A DNA stretch of 64,000 nucleotides from Aliiroseovarius crassostreae (GCF_001307765.1 NZ_LKBA01000004.1:186001-250000); one strand, 5' to 3'. Counted from the stretch's first letter, positions 1-9,623 are shown. Translations and numbers: made by a program. The notes: a model not told the origin generated them from the letters alone.

Positions 1-2
1 AT

Positions 3-533
3 CCGGCACATCGGATATCCCGTGGGATTGCGGCGGGGGTGTTCACCTGCTTTACGCCGCTGTTCGGGTTGCATTTTGTCATCGCGGCCACGCTTGCCTG
101 GATCATGCGCGGCAATATTCTGGCAGCGCTTCTGGCAACCTTTGTGGGCAACCCTCTGACCTTCCCGCTGATCGCAGAGCTGTCCCTCAGCCTGGGCAAC
201 ACCATGCTGGGATCACCGCAAAGCATTCACCTGCCCGCAGTCATGTCCGCTTTCGGCGGGGCCACCAGTGATATCGGATCAAATTTCTTTGCCATCTTCA
301 CCGGGGCCGATTGGGACTGGTCGCAGTTCAACTATTTCTATCACCGGGTGTTTCTGCCCTATTTGGTGGGGGGGATTGCGCCGGGTGTTCTGGCCGGGCT
401 GGTGGGCTACTTCCTGTCGAACCCGCTGATCCACGCCTATCAGCGCCGCCGGATCAAGAAGCTCAGGGCAAGATATGAAAAACGGCTGGCCGAACGGATT
501 TCCCGGGCTGGCGATAAGGGCGAAATCAGGTAA
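3..533 (+). CDS. DUF2062 domain membrane protein, 5' end outside window
   Basis: The reading frame is open from the window edge, so the true start lies upstream; a GTG at 39 falls inside the conserved part of the domain. The visible part starts in the DUF2062 pattern (RGIAAGVF, then FTPLFGLH), followed by hydrophobic helices around AATLAWIM and a conserved GNPLTFPL. It ends with a short basic tail. DUF2062 proteins are small inner-membrane proteins of unknown function. The gene runs straight into pdxJ with 33 bases between them, so cotranscription is likely. Confidence 0.85.
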   Translation, partial: PAHRISRGIAAGVFTCFTPLFGLHFVIAATLAWIMRGNILAALLATFVGNPLTFPLIAELSLSLGNTMLGSPQSIHLPAVMSAFGGATSDIGSNFFAIFTGADWDWSQFNYFYHRVFLPYLVGGIAPGVLAGLVGYFLSNPLIHAYQRRRIKKLRARYEKRLAERISRAGDKGEIR

Positions 534-566
534 CACTTGGCGCGAATCCAGATTGAGGAGCGCGAC

Positions 567-1319
567 ATGTCCGACGCAAGCAGCAAACTACGCCTTGGCG
601 TGAATATCGACCACGTAGCCACCCTGCGCAATGCGCGTGGCGGGACCTATCCCGACCCGGTGCGCGCCGCCCTTCTGGCGCAGGAGGCCGGGGCCGATGG
701 AATCACCGCCCATCTGCGAGAAGACCGTCGCCATATTCTGGACGATGATATTGGCGCTTTGATGGATGTGCTGTCGATCCCGCTGAATTTCGAAATGGCC
801 GCGACCGATGAAATGCAGGCAATTGCGCTGAAACACCAGCCGCACGCAGTCTGCATCGTGCCGGAAAAACGTGAAGAGCTGACCACCGAAGGCGGGCTTG
901 AGGTTGCGGCGCAGGACAACCGCCTGGCGGAATATATCGCGCCGCTGCGCGATGCGGGGTCGCGGATCTCGCTGTTTATCGGTGCCGAAGAGGCGCAGAT
1001 CCGCGCCGCTGCCCGGATCGGGGCGCCGGTGGTCGAGCTGCATACCGGCGCCTATTGCGATTTCCACAATGAAGGCCGGTTTGAAGAACGCGACGCCGAG
1101 CTTGCCCGCCTGCGCGAGGGCGCGCAGCTTGCCCATTCCCTTGGGCTTGAGGTGCATATGGGCCATGGTCTGACCTATGAAACGGTGATGCCGATAGCCG
1201 AAATGCCCGAGGTGATGGAGCTCAATATCGGTCATTTTCTGATCGGTGAAGCGATTTTCCGCGGCCTGTCCGAGGCGATGGCCGAGATGCGCAAACTGAT
1301 GGATCGGGCGCGCGCGTGA
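567..1319 (+). CDS. pdxJ: Pyridoxine 5'-phosphate synthase
   Basis: PdxJ condenses 3-amino-2-oxopropyl phosphate with 1-deoxyxylulose 5-phosphate to form pyridoxine 5'-phosphate, the last ring-forming step of the DXP-dependent vitamin B6 route in the cytosol. The protein has 250 residues, normal for this TIM barrel, and shows the N-terminal signature [15 protein letters not shown] and the C-terminal [14 protein letters not shown] chose ATG 567 because GAGGAG lies just upstream and the family start falls here; an in-frame TTG at 537 would add ten unconserved residues. The stop overlaps the start of the next gene by four bases, indicating translational coupling. Confidence 0.96.
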   Translation: MSDASSKLRLGVNIDHVATLRNARGGTYPDPVRAALLAQEAGADGITAHLREDRRHILDDDIGALMDVLSIPLNFEMAATDEMQAIALKHQPHAVCIVPEKREELTTEGGLEVAAQDNRLAEYIAPLRDAGSRISLFIGAEEAQIRAAARIGAPVVELHTGAYCDFHNEGRFEERDAELARLREGAQLAHSLGLEVHMGHGLTYETVMPIAEMPEVMELNIGHFLIGEAIFRGLSEAMAEMRKLMDRARA

Positions 1320-1939
1320 CCGGGTTTGAACTGCTCCTGATCTGGTTCGGCTGGGTCTTGGCCGGGGCGTCCCCGGGTCCAGCAACCCTTGGCATTGCGG
1401 CCACCGCTATGAACCAGGGGCGCACAAAGGCGCTTGCCTTTGCGGCCGGTATCCTGACGGGGGGCGCCTTCTGGGGGCTCGCCGCTGCCTTTGGCATGGG
1501 GGCCCTGATGCTGGCCCATGTCTGGCTTTTCTCCGTGATCAAATACGCAGGCGCAGCCTATCTGCTTTACCTTGCGCTGAAATCGCTCAGATCGGCGTTT
1601 TCGCACAAAGAGCTGATCGACGGAGCAATTGCTGGCGGGTCACATTTCTCAGCGTTCAGAAAAGGGGCGTTGGTCCATCTGACCAATCCCAAGGCGATCC
1701 TGTCCTGGGGGGCGGTGTTTTCCATCATCCTGCCGCCCTCCGCATCCTTGTCCCAGATCATCGGCATGTTCGGTTTTCTCTATAGCGGTGGCATTCTGGT
1801 CTTTATCGGCTATGCCTTGCTGTTTTCGACCCCTGCCGCCGTGCGGGTCTATCGGTCCGCTCGCCGCGGGTTTGAGCTGGCGTTTGCCGGGCTGTTTGGT
1901 GCGGCAGGGCTGAAAATCCTGACGGTGCGGCCAGAATGA
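1316..1939 (+). CDS. LysE family exporter
   Basis: This is a 207-residue hydrophobic protein with about six membrane segments and the LysE/RhtB motif GASPGPATL near the N-terminus, followed by the usual glycine-rich helix [10 protein letters not shown]. Members export amino acids such as lysine, threonine or homoserine lactones; the substrate here cannot be told from sequence. It starts at GTG 1316, sharing four bases with the pdxJ stop, and itself overlaps acpS, so it sits inside the pdxJ-acpS transcription unit. Confidence 0.88.
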   Translation: MTGFELLLIWFGWVLAGASPGPATLGIAATAMNQGRTKALAFAAGILTGGAFWGLAAAFGMGALMLAHVWLFSVIKYAGAAYLLYLALKSLRSAFSHKELIDGAIAGGSHFSAFRKGALVHLTNPKAILSWGAVFSIILPPSASLSQIIGMFGFLYSGGILVFIGYALLFSTPAAVRVYRSARRGFELAFAGLFGAAGLKILTVRPE

Positions 1940-2358
1940 TTTTGGGAATTGGAACAGACCTTGCGAATATTGATCGCATTCAGGCCACGCTGGAGCGGTT
2001 CGGGGATCGCTTCCGCAACCGCGTCTTTACTGAACGAGAGCTGGCCAAGGCTGCAAGGCGCCGCGATGAGGCGGGCACGCTGGCCAAGCGCTGGGCCGCG
2101 AAAGAAGCGTGTTCCAAGGCGCTGGGCACCGGGCTTTCCATGGGGATCTCATGGCGCGACATGGCGGTGTCGAACCTTGGCACCGGGCAACCGGTGATGG
2201 AGGTCACGGGCTGGGCCAGGGAACGTCTGGATGAGATGACGCCTGAGGGGCATGAGGCCATCCTGCACCTCACCCTTACCGATGATCATCCCTGGGCGCA
2301 GGCCTTTGTTGTGATCGAAGCGCGGCCGACAGCTGGTGTGCCCTCCGGCGAAACTTGA
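1936..2358 (+). CDS. acpS: Holo-[acyl-carrier-protein] synthase
   Basis: AcpS transfers 4'-phosphopantetheine from CoA to a serine of apo-ACP, activating it for fatty acid synthesis. The 140-residue protein begins with the family signature [12 protein letters not shown], in which Asp8 binds magnesium, and carries the second metal/CoA motif [14 protein letters not shown]. Its length is typical. ATG 1936 overlaps the end of the LysE gene. The next gene, lepB, follows after a 54-base gap with its own weak ribosome site. Confidence 0.95.
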   Translation: MILGIGTDLANIDRIQATLERFGDRFRNRVFTERELAKAARRRDEAGTLAKRWAAKEACSKALGTGLSMGISWRDMAVSNLGTGQPVMEVTGWARERLDEMTPEGHEAILHLTLTDDHPWAQAFVVIEARPTAGVPSGET

Positions 2359-2412
2359 CTCTTTTCCCCTTAGCGACCACAACGCCCCCAACCAATTTAC
2401 AGGCAGGACCAC

Positions 2413-3192
2413 ATGGCCGAGAAAAAACCCGATGGCATCTTTGAGACCATCAAGACCATCTTTTGGGCGCTGATCATCGCGGGTGTCTTCCGCACCCTGT
2501 TCTTTCAGCCATTCTGGATCCCGACCGGGTCGATGAAAGACACCCTGCTGATCGGCGATTTCCTCTTTGTGAACAAGATGGCTTATGGCTATTCCAAATA
2601 CTCCTGCCCGTTTGGCATCTGCCCGATTTCCGGTCGGATCCTGGGGTCAGAGCCGGAGCGCGGGGATGTGGTGGTGTTTCGCCATCCGACCCTTGGCACC
2701 GACTATGTAAAACGCCTGATTGGCCTGCCGGGGGACAAGATCCAGATCAAGAACGGGATTGTCTTCATCAACGGGGTCGCAGCACCGCAGGAACCCGATG
2801 GGATCTTTACCGAAATCAAGGCCTCCCAGGGCCGGTTTGCAACCGTGCCGCGCTGTTCAAATGCGCCGGTTGGTCTGGGCGGTGTCTGCGAGAAACAGCG
2901 CAGCATCGAAACCCTTCCCAATGGCGTGAAACACAGCGTACTGAACGTGGGGACGGGTCGTCTGGACAACACCAATGTGTTCACCGTGCCGGATGGAAAT
3001 TTCTTCTTCATGGGGGACAACCGCGACAACTCGACCGACAGCCGTGTCAGCCAGAATGCTGGCGGAGTGGGCATGGTGCCGTTTGAGTATCTTTTGGGAC
3101 GGGCGGATCGCATCATGTTCTCGGCGGCGGGCAAACGGCTGGTTTATTTCTGGACCTGGCGGTCTGATCGTTTCTTCAAGGCAATCGAGTGA
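2413..3192 (+). CDS. lepB: Signal peptidase I
   Basis: LepB cleaves signal peptides from exported preproteins at the periplasmic face. There is one N-terminal membrane helix (about residues 15-31), then the catalytic serine box PTGSM with Ser40, the lysine box [12 protein letters not shown] with general base Lys100, and the C-terminal box [12 protein letters not shown]. The length is 259 residues. Two cysteines in YSCPFGICP lie between the serine and lysine boxes. The TGA stop overlaps the GTG of rnc, and the lepB-rnc-era order is a classic conserved operon. Confidence 0.96.
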   Translation: MAEKKPDGIFETIKTIFWALIIAGVFRTLFFQPFWIPTGSMKDTLLIGDFLFVNKMAYGYSKYSCPFGICPISGRILGSEPERGDVVVFRHPTLGTDYVKRLIGLPGDKIQIKNGIVFINGVAAPQEPDGIFTEIKASQGRFATVPRCSNAPVGLGGVCEKQRSIETLPNGVKHSVLNVGTGRLDNTNVFTVPDGNFFFMGDNRDNSTDSRVSQNAGGVGMVPFEYLLGRADRIMFSAAGKRLVYFWTWRSDRFFKAIE

Positions 3193-3875
3193 AACTGGCG
3201 GCGGATCTCCGGGCCTTCGAAGGTCGCATCGGGCATGAGTTCAAAGACCCCGAGCTGCTGATCCGTGCGCTTACGCATGGGTCGATCTCGTCGCGCACCC
3301 GGCCGGACAACCAGCGGCTGGAGTTTCTGGGGGACCGGGTGCTGGGCCTTGTGCTGGCCGAGCGCCTGCTGAAAGATGACCCCGAGGCTGCGGAAGGTGT
3401 GCTGGCGCCGCGCTACAACGCCTTGGTGCGCAAGGAATGCTGCGCGGATGTGGCCCGCGAAGTGGGCCTTGGTGATGTGCTGAAACTTGGCCGGTCCGAG
3501 CAGAAGACCGGCGGGCGGCGCAAGCAGGCGCTTTTGGGCGACGCGATGGAAGCCGTGATCGCCGCGGTCTATCGTGACGCCGGGTTCGAGGTTGCCCGCG
3601 ATATGGTGCTGCGCCTCTGGGGGGAGCGTATCGGCAAGGTCGAGGCGGATGCACGCGATGCCAAGACCTCGTTGCAGGAATGGGCACAGGCCAGAAAACT
3701 GGCCCCGCCAAAATATGTCGAGATTGCACGCGAAGGGCCGGATCACGCACCGGAATTCACCATCGAAGCGCAGCTTGAGAACGGCAAGACGGCGCAGGCC
3801 CGCGCCAATTCGAAACGCATGGCCGAACAGGCCGCTGCCAAAGCGCTTTTGACGGCGCTGGAAAGTTCAAAATGA
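3189..3875 (+). CDS. rnc: Ribonuclease III
   Basis: RNase III cuts double-stranded RNA, maturing rRNA precursors and structured mRNAs. The catalytic domain carries the signature [14 protein letters not shown] (residues 41-54) with the metal-binding Glu and Asp, and a C-terminal double-stranded RNA-binding domain covers about residues 155-225 (TSLQEWAQ through the Ala-rich final helix). The start is GTG 3189, overlapping the lepB stop; the gene ends overlapping era. The long stems seen upstream of rpoB in this window are plausible substrates, by inference only. Confidence 0.96.
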   Translation: MKLAADLRAFEGRIGHEFKDPELLIRALTHGSISSRTRPDNQRLEFLGDRVLGLVLAERLLKDDPEAAEGVLAPRYNALVRKECCADVAREVGLGDVLKLGRSEQKTGGRRKQALLGDAMEAVIAAVYRDAGFEVARDMVLRLWGERIGKVEADARDAKTSLQEWAQARKLAPPKYVEIAREGPDHAPEFTIEAQLENGKTAQARANSKRMAEQAAAKALLTALESSK

Positions 3876-4777
3876 CCAAAGCTGGATTTGTCGCCCTGAT
3901 CGGCGAGCCGAATGCCGGGAAATCGACGCTGACCAACCGGATGGTGGGGGCAAAAGTGTCGATTGTGACCCATAAGGTGCAGACCACCCGCGCGCGTATT
4001 CGCGGGGTTGCGATCGAGGGCGGTACGCAGATCGTCTTTGTGGATACGCCGGGCCTCTTTCGTCCGCGCAGACGTCTGGACCGCGCCATGGTTGCCGCGG
4101 CCTGGGGTGGCGCGGCGGATGCGGATATCGTTGTGCTTCTGGTCGAGGCGCATCGTGGCGTGACCGAAGGGGTGGAAAAGATCCTTGAAGGTCTGGAAGA
4201 GATTGCGCAAGGCCGCACCGTGGCGCTGGCGATCAACAAGATCGACAAGGTAAAATCCGAAGTGCTTCTGGCGCTGACCCAAGACCTCAATGAACGGTAT
4301 GATTTCGCGGAAACCTTCATGATTTCGGCCGAGAAAGGCCACGGGGTTGTTGCGCTGCGCGAATGGTTGGCGGGCGCGCTGCCGGACGGGCCGTGGCTCT
4401 ACCCCGAAGATCAGATTGCCGATCTGCCGATGCGGATGATCGCGGCTGAGATGACCCGTGAAAAACTGACCCTGCGCCTGCATCAGGAATTGCCCTATCA
4501 GATGACGGTGGAGACCGAGAACTGGGAAGAGCGCAAGGACGGATCGGCCCGTGTGGATCAGGTGATTTACGTGATGCGGGACGGGCACAAGGGGATTGTG
4601 CTGGGCAAGCGCGGTGAGACCATCAAAGCGGTGAGCCAGGCGGCGCGTGCGGAGCTGGAAGAGTTCATGGGACGCAAGGTGCATCTGTTTTTGCAGGTGA
4701 AGGTGCGTCCGAACTGGCTTGAGGAAAAAGAGCGCTACTCTGAGATGGGGCTTGATTTCAAGGACGGCAACGCGTGA
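3872..4777 (+). CDS. era: GTPase Era
   Basis: Era is an essential GTPase that binds the 3' end of 16S rRNA and helps 30S maturation. Visible motifs are G1 GEPNAGKST (residues 11-19), G3 DTPG, G4 NKID and, in the C-terminal half, the KH RNA-binding domain with [13 protein letters not shown]. The length is 301 residues, as expected. The ATG overlaps the end of rnc in an ATGA arrangement and the stop overlaps the GTG of the following gene, so the three are translationally coupled. Confidence 0.97.
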   Translation: MTKAGFVALIGEPNAGKSTLTNRMVGAKVSIVTHKVQTTRARIRGVAIEGGTQIVFVDTPGLFRPRRRLDRAMVAAAWGGAADADIVVLLVEAHRGVTEGVEKILEGLEEIAQGRTVALAINKIDKVKSEVLLALTQDLNERYDFAETFMISAEKGHGVVALREWLAGALPDGPWLYPEDQIADLPMRMIAAEMTREKLTLRLHQELPYQMTVETENWEERKDGSARVDQVIYVMRDGHKGIVLGKRGETIKAVSQAARAELEEFMGRKVHLFLQVKVRPNWLEEKERYSEMGLDFKDGNA

Positions 4778-5106
4778 CGCGGCTGACCGCGGATGTCTGG
4801 GTCTCGGCTTATCTGACCCGCCTCCGCCTTGCGGGCATACCTGCGTTTGTAACCCGGAAAGGGGACGTGACCGCGGGGGCCGTTCTGGTCAAACTGAACA
4901 CGCTGGACGGCCGGGCCGTCGCGTATCAGCGCAGTTTTGATCTGATGACCGGTGAACGTGCCTGGGTGGTGCTGTCGGAAGGAGAGGAGCGGGATGTGGA
5001 CGCCGCTCTTGCCCGTCAGAAGAGTTTTGATCCTGACCTTTGGGTAATTGAAGTGGAAGATAAATCCGGGCGGCATCTGTTGGATGAGCCGGGATTGATC
5101 GACTGA
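4774..5106 (+). CDS. DUF1491 family protein
   Basis: A 110-residue soluble protein of the alphaproteobacterial DUF1491 family, with the typical opening LTADVWVSAYLTRLRLAGIP, the middle block VLVKLNTLDG and a C-terminal FDPDLWVIEVED. Its function is unknown. Its regular place directly after era, here with a four-base overlap (GTG 4774), suggests a link to the era-recO unit, but nothing in the sequence gives a biochemical role. Confidence 0.85.
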   Translation: MTRLTADVWVSAYLTRLRLAGIPAFVTRKGDVTAGAVLVKLNTLDGRAVAYQRSFDLMTGERAWVVLSEGEERDVDAALARQKSFDPDLWVIEVEDKSGRHLLDEPGLID

Positions 5107-5137
5107 GGGATCGCCCCAACGGAGTTTGCGCCCGACC

Positions 5138-5232
5138 TGCCCAGCCCTGCGGGCTGGGCTGTCCGGTCACGGGGGGCCTCGCTCCGCTCGGCCATGCCTC
5201 CGGCGGGGATATTTCTGACCAGAAAATAAGGT
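5138..5232. repeat. Intergenic hairpin plus diverged GGGATATTT-box element
   Basis: Between the DUF1491 gene and recO lies a GC hairpin (GCCCAGCCC / GGGCTGGGC) that may end the upstream transcript. It is followed by a box GGCGGGGATATTTCTGACC. The box resembles the core of the repeat copies near 30.76, 30.82 and 54.16 kb, but the flanks are diverged, so membership of that family is tentative. Confidence 0.45.
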
Positions 5233-5299
5233 AGTCGTGAAGAAAGAGGGATTGCCTTTGCGGTCAGTCGATCTCATCTTCCCAACAGGAGGATACGTG

Positions 5300-6049
5300 A
5301 TGGACTGGCGGGATGAAGGGGCGCTTCTATCTGTGCGCAAGCATGGTGAAACCTCTGCCATCATTGATGTATTCACCGAAGGTCACGGCCGTCATGCGGG
5401 TGTGGTGCGAGGGGGGGTAAGTCGCAAGATGACTCCGATCCTGCAACCCGGTGCGCAGCTTGATGTCACCTGGCGGGCGCGACTGGAAGAGCATATCGGC
5501 AGTTTCACCGTGGAGCCGGTCCGGGCGCGTGCGCAGATCTGGTCTGACCGGGCGGCCTTGGCGGGTCTGAATGCCATCACCTCCCTGTTGTCCTACGCCC
5601 TGCCCGAGCGCGAACCCCATCCGGTTCTTTATGACCGGACGCAATCCATGTTGAACCTGCTGGGCACCAATCCGGCCTGGCCGGTGGCCTATCTCAAGTG
5701 GGAGTTGGCGCTTTTGGAAGAATTGGGGTTCGGGCTTGATCTGAGCAGCTGTGCCGTGACCGGGACGCGTGATGATCTGTGTTTCGTATCCCCCAGAACC
5801 GGACGCGCCGTGTCATTGGCCGGGGCAGGGGAATGGGCGGATCGTCTGTTGCCACTTCCAGCGGACATGCTGGGGCGGGGACAGGGGCGTCTTGCGGATG
5901 TTCTTGAAGGGTTGAGCACAACCGGATATTTCCTTGTGCACCGTCTGGCCGCTTCGCTTGGAGATCGCCCACTGCCCGATGCGCGGGCGCGACTGGTGGA
6001 CCGGCTGCAGAGGGATCTGCGGGATCTGGGGCGGAATGCTGACGTTTGA
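5300..6049 (+). CDS. recO: DNA repair protein RecO
   Basis: RecO works with RecF and RecR to load RecA on single-stranded DNA gaps coated with SSB. The 249-residue protein begins with the OB-fold opening [17 protein letters not shown] and continues into the helical C-terminal domain. ATG 5300 is preferred because AGGAGG ends eight bases before it; an in-frame GTG at 5237 would add 21 unconserved residues. The usual zinc-binding cysteines are only partly present (one in SSCAVTG, one in DDLCFV), as in many alphaproteobacterial RecO proteins. Confidence 0.93.
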   Translation: MDWRDEGALLSVRKHGETSAIIDVFTEGHGRHAGVVRGGVSRKMTPILQPGAQLDVTWRARLEEHIGSFTVEPVRARAQIWSDRAALAGLNAITSLLSYALPEREPHPVLYDRTQSMLNLLGTNPAWPVAYLKWELALLEELGFGLDLSSCAVTGTRDDLCFVSPRTGRAVSLAGAGEWADRLLPLPADMLGRGQGRLADVLEGLSTTGYFLVHRLAASLGDRPLPDARARLVDRLQRDLRDLGRNADV

Positions 6050-6063
6050 GCGTCTGCGCTTGA

Positions 6064-6456
6064 TCAGGGGCTTGCCACAAACAGCATGTCACGCCCGGCA
6101 TCATTGTTCAGCAGCAAAGTGTCGCCTGACACTTCAGCCAGGCTCATGGCTTTGAGCGCGCTGAAATAGGCGGTTTCAGCTGCAAGCTCGGGGCAGGCTC
6201 TCCGGGATGCAATGATGTTTCCGAGCTCAAACCACGGATATGGAACCGTCACCTTGGCGGAATAGCTGTTACAGGGCGCCTGGCCGGAAACCTGCCCGCG
6301 GGGGTCGAGCTTTAAGCTGGCGCGGGCTGGGGCGGGCCCCCCGTCAAGTTCTTGCCAGACCCAGGTGGTTTTTTCCGGGGCATAGCCGGACAGGGTTTCG
6401 TCATTGCAGGCGGCCAGGATCAGAAGCGACATGGCCAGGACGTTCATTGGTCTCAT
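6064..6456 (-). CDS. META-domain lipoprotein
   Basis: A 130-residue predicted lipoprotein: a short signal sequence ends in the lipobox LILAAC with the lipidated Cys17. The rest matches the META/HslJ-like fold: a tryptophan-containing first strand, GQVSGQAPCNSYSA, RRACPELAAETAYFSAL and a final DTLLLNND block. Family members are small envelope proteins linked to stress or drug tolerance, without a known reaction. It ends 14 bases from the recO stop, convergently. A second in-frame ATG lies three codons downstream. Confidence 0.75.
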   Translation of the reverse strand: MRPMNVLAMSLLILAACNDETLSGYAPEKTTWVWQELDGGPAPARASLKLDPRGQVSGQAPCNSYSAKVTVPYPWFELGNIIASRRACPELAAETAYFSALKAMSLAEVSGDTLLLNNDAGRDMLFVASP

Positions 6457-6484
6457 TCTTCGGTTCCAATACGTATCAGGTCAC

Positions 6485-7045
6485 CTAAGCGTCCCGCAGG
6501 GCCAGAAGAGCGGCGAGCAGCGTGCTTATCGCGTTGCGATTGTCGATCTTATCCGTGGCGGAAAGGGTGCCCAGGCCGATATAGGCACCATAGATGATCC
6601 GGGCGAAATCGGGGTTGGTCAGGTCCAGCTCAACCAGGATCTCATTAAGGTAGTCGAGGCGCTTTTGATCCACGCGAGCAACGGCCCGGGCCACGTCGGG
6701 ATGGCCCAGTGCCCAGGCCCGGATGGCAGGCTCGGTGACGTCTCCGCCATGGGTGGCATCATTTGCGGTGGCAATCTCTCCCAACAGGTAGAGGCGTCGC
6801 ACCGGGTCGGGTTCAGTGGCCAGCCCATCCGTGATGGCGTCCACGGCGCGATGTTCCCATAGCTGGATCATCTGAGTGTGAAAATCCGACAGGTCTTTGA
6901 AATGCCAGTAGAAAGACCCTTTGGTCGTGCCTAGCTCACGCGCCAGTGGTTCTGCTTTCAGGGCCTTGACCCCTTGACGTGCCAGGGCACGAAAGCCTGC
7001 CATTATCCAGTCTTCACTGCTCAGCCGGTTTCGTTTTTCCGTCAT
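6485..7045 (-). CDS. TetR/AcrR family transcriptional regulator
   Basis: A 186-residue regulator with an N-terminal helix-turn-helix (about residues 12-50, with LARELGTTKGSFYWHFKD, the typical recognition-helix end) and a divergent all-helical ligand domain. It is transcribed away from the two small membrane-protein genes at 7131 and 7499. Two inverted-repeat operators lie in the 85-base gap, one covering the predicted -35 box of its own promoter, so autorepression and control of the membrane-protein pair are likely. The ligand is unknown. Confidence 0.88.
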   Translation of the reverse strand: MTEKRNRLSSEDWIMAGFRALARQGVKALKAEPLARELGTTKGSFYWHFKDLSDFHTQMIQLWEHRAVDAITDGLATEPDPVRRLYLLGEIATANDATHGGDVTEPAIRAWALGHPDVARAVARVDQKRLDYLNEILVELDLTNPDFARIIYGAYIGLGTLSATDKIDNRNAISTLLAALLALRDA

Positions 7046-7053
7046 TGCCTCAC

Positions 7054-7107
7054 CATACGATAGCGTACTGAAGAGTATTGGCAGTGATTAGCATACGCAA
7101 GCGTATG
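7054..7107. promoter_or_regulatory. Two TetR-type operators and the tetR promoter
   Basis: The site at 7092-7107 is a near-perfect palindrome, CATACGC-AA-GCGTATG. A second, imperfect copy, CATACGATAGCGTA, lies at 7054-7067. On the minus strand TTGCGT (7095-7100) and TACTCT (7072-7077) are 17 bases apart, a good sigma-70 promoter for the regulator. Operator 2 covers its -35 box and operator 1 its start region. Confidence 0.7.
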
Positions 7108-7130
7108 GAGTGAGAAAATGTGAGGAACCG

Positions 7131-7502
7131 ATGAAAAGGTCTATGATTTTGGCGGCCGTCCTGATGGGGCTGACCACCGGAGTGCATGTTCTGGCTGGAG
7201 GGCCGGACATTCACCTGCCGATACAGTCCAGCAACCTGCCCGCGGATTTGCGGGCGATATCGGCCGTTCTCTGGCACGCCGTGACCGTCAACCTTACTCT
7301 GTTCACCTTGTCACTGGCCTGGATGGTGCGTCATGAAAACAGGGGGCTTGGCGTGCTGCTGGTTGGGGTGCTGCTCGGGTATGCGGGGCTATTCCTGTAT
7401 TACGGAGCGACGATCCTCGGAACGCTTTGGGTGATGCCTCAATGGGTGATTTTTCTGCTGATCCCGGCAGTGATGCTGTTTGGAATGAGGGGACGCGCAT
7501 GA
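7131..7502 (+). CDS. Small integral membrane protein, regulated by the divergent TetR
   Basis: A 123-residue protein with about four hydrophobic segments (an N-terminal MILAAVLMGLTTGVHVLAGG helix, then segments around residues 45-65, 72-90 and 100-117). I do not recognise a characterised family. ATG 7131 was chosen because GAGG lies six bases upstream; an in-frame GTG further up would overlap the operator. It shares four bases with the next membrane-protein gene (ATGA), so the two are made together, presumably derepressed when the TetR protein binds its ligand. Confidence 0.75.
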   Translation: MKRSMILAAVLMGLTTGVHVLAGGPDIHLPIQSSNLPADLRAISAVLWHAVTVNLTLFTLSLAWMVRHENRGLGVLLVGVLLGYAGLFLYYGATILGTLWVMPQWVIFLLIPAVMLFGMRGRA

Positions 7503-7909
7503 CTGGCTTGCTGATTGCGCTCCTGTCTGCCATCGCGGTGTTGCATCTGATCTGGGCCCTGGGCTTCAACTGGCCGATCCGGGACGAGATCGCGTTGGCA
7601 AAGGCGGTGGTGGGCGCAAAGGGAATTACCCGGATGCCCCCGAGATGGGCAAGTGCGCTGGTGGCCTGTGCCCTTTTTGGGGCCACCCTGTTGGTGGCCA
7701 TGCTGGCAAATCTCATGCCCGTCTCGCTTCCCTCCGGGCTGACGACGGTCGCGGGTTGGGGCATGGTGGGTGTCTTTGCGCTGCGAGGAGGGGTCAGTTA
7801 TCTGCCTGTCTGGCGCAGGCATCAAGAAGCCCGCTTTGACCGGTTGAACAGGATTCTCTACGGCCCGCTTTGCCTGCTGATCGCGGTGCTGACAGCGGCG
7901 CATATATGA
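7499..7909 (+). CDS. DUF3995 domain membrane protein
   Basis: A 136-residue, four-helix membrane protein resembling DUF3995: an early AVLHLIWALG helix followed by NWP, a middle TM hairpin and a last helix LLIAVLTAAHI. ATG 7499 overlaps the stop of the preceding gene. No catalytic residues stand out. As the second gene of a TetR-controlled pair it may take part in a small efflux or membrane-adaptation function, which is inference from context only. Confidence 0.7.
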   Translation: MTGLLIALLSAIAVLHLIWALGFNWPIRDEIALAKAVVGAKGITRMPPRWASALVACALFGATLLVAMLANLMPVSLPSGLTTVAGWGMVGVFALRGGVSYLPVWRRHQEARFDRLNRILYGPLCLLIAVLTAAHI

Positions 7910-7934
7910 AAGGGCCACCTTGTGGGCGGCCCTT
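7910..7934. terminator. Hairpin between convergent genes
   Basis: AAGGGCC and GGCCCTT form a seven-pair stem around an 11-base loop just after the DUF3995 stop. No strong T-run follows on either strand, so it is a weak terminator shared by the two convergent genes at best. Confidence 0.45.
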
Positions 7935-7976
7935 GTGCTTAAGGTCATAAGATTCTGAGATTGCGCTCGGGCAGCT

Positions 7977-9623
7977 TTATCCCAGCAGGCGGCGGGCAAT
8001 CACCTGCGCCTGAATTTCGGCAGCGCCTTCGAAAATGTTCAGGATGCGCGCGTCACACAGGACCCGGCTGATCTGATATTCCAAGGCAAACCCGTTGCCG
8101 CCGTGGATCTGCAGCGCGTTGTCGGCACAGGCCCAGGCGATGCGTGCGCCCAAGAGCTTGGCCATGCCCGCTTCGAGGTCGCAACGCTGGTCGTGGTCCT
8201 TTTCCCAGGCCGAGAAATAGGTCAGCTGACGCGCCACCATGATCTCAACCGCCATCATGGCAAGCTTGTTGGCCACACGTGGGAAATTGATCAGGGATTT
8301 GCCGAACTGCTTGCGGTCTTCGGCGTATTGCATGCCGATTTCCAGCGCGTTCTGAGCGACACCAATGGCGCGCGCGGCGGTCTGGATCCGGGCCGCTTCG
8401 AAGGTCTTCATCAGCTGTTTGAAGCCCTGACCCTCAACCCCGCCGAGCAGATTTTCACCCTTCACCTTGAACCCGTCAAAGCCCAGTTCAAATTCCTTCA
8501 TGCCGCGATAGCCCAGCACCTCGATCTCACCGCCGGTCATACCTTCGGTCGGGAACGGGTTCGCGTCGTCACCGGGGGTCTTTTCCGCCAGGAACATCGA
8601 CAATCCGCGGTGATCGGTGCTGTTGGGATCGGTGCGTGCCAAGAGCGTCATCACATGGGTGCGGGCCGCGTGGGTGATCCAGGTCTTGTTGCCGGTCACC
8701 TCGTAATCGCCCTCGGCGTTCTTCACCGCACGGGTGCGCAGGCTGCCAAGGTCGGATCCGGTGTTGGGTTCGGTGAAGACGGCTGTGGGCAGGATCTCGG
8801 CTGATGAGATCTTGGGCAACCACTGTTCCTTCTGTTCATCCGTGCCACCTGCAAGGATCAGCTCAGCGGCAATCTCGGAGCGGGTGCCCAGCGAGCCGAC
8901 GCCAATATACCCGCGTGACAGCTCTTCCGAGACCACCACCATCGAGGCTTTCGACAGGCCAAGCCCACCATATTCTTCGGGGATGGTCAGGCCGAATACA
9001 CCCATCTCCGCCAGCTCTTCGAGGATCTCCAGCGGGATGTAATCGTCTTTCAGGTGCCAGTCATGGGCATTGGGGGCGACGCGTTCGTCGGCATAGCGCC
9101 GGAACTGCTCGCGGATCATCTCCAGCTCTTCATCCAGACCGGTGGCGCCGAATGTTGCGTGACCCGCATTGTCCCGCATCAATTCAACCAAGCGGGTGCG
9201 GGCGGTCTGAGAGTTGCCACCGGCCACCAGCGTGTTGATTGCGTCGGTGTTCAGAGCAGCACCGTCCACCCCCATATCGGCCAGACGGGCCATTTCGTTC
9301 TGGCTCATCATCATGCCGCCCTTGATCTGGGCAAGATATTCGCCAAAGGCAATTTGCAGGATCAGGGTTTCCATCTCGCCAAGCTGACCAGCCTCGTTCA
9401 GGCGGGTGGCCCAGGCGTTCATTTGGCGCAGGCTTTCCGTATAGGTGGCGAGCCAGGACAGGGCGTGGGCTGCGGCCTGATGCTCTTCCAGCTTGGCACC
9501 AGAGATGCGGTCGCCCTCGCTCACCATCTCACGAACCGATGTCCTGGCGGTCTCGAACACGGTTTCCACCGGGGCAATGGCCGCGCCGGTGAGGGTCAGA
9601 ATATTGTCGATCAGGGCGCTCAT
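7977..9623 (-). CDS. mcd: Acyl-CoA dehydrogenase with long N-terminal extension, probable (2S)-methylsuccinyl-CoA dehydrogenase
   Basis: An FAD enzyme of 548 residues. About 160 extra N-terminal residues precede a standard acyl-CoA dehydrogenase body (FTEPNTGSDLGSLRT substrate-loop motif, GNKTWITHA, DRKQFGKSL, QIHGGNGF). The catalytic glutamate is in NIFEGAAEIQ near residue 532. This length and extension match Mcd of the ethylmalonyl-CoA pathway, which oxidises methylsuccinyl-CoA to mesaconyl-CoA and passes electrons to ETF; etfBA are 13 kb away. ATG 9623 has AGGAG eleven bases upstream. A plain acyl-CoA dehydrogenase is the alternative. Confidence 0.78.
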   Translation of the reverse strand: MSALIDNILTLTGAAIAPVETVFETARTSVREMVSEGDRISGAKLEEHQAAAHALSWLATYTESLRQMNAWATRLNEAGQLGEMETLILQIAFGEYLAQIKGGMMMSQNEMARLADMGVDGAALNTDAINTLVAGGNSQTARTRLVELMRDNAGHATFGATGLDEELEMIREQFRRYADERVAPNAHDWHLKDDYIPLEILEELAEMGVFGLTIPEEYGGLGLSKASMVVVSEELSRGYIGVGSLGTRSEIAAELILAGGTDEQKEQWLPKISSAEILPTAVFTEPNTGSDLGSLRTRAVKNAEGDYEVTGNKTWITHAARTHVMTLLARTDPNSTDHRGLSMFLAEKTPGDDANPFPTEGMTGGEIEVLGYRGMKEFELGFDGFKVKGENLLGGVEGQGFKQLMKTFEAARIQTAARAIGVAQNALEIGMQYAEDRKQFGKSLINFPRVANKLAMMAVEIMVARQLTYFSAWEKDHDQRCDLEAGMAKLLGARIAWACADNALQIHGGNGFALEYQISRVLCDARILNIFEGAAEIQAQVIARRLLG

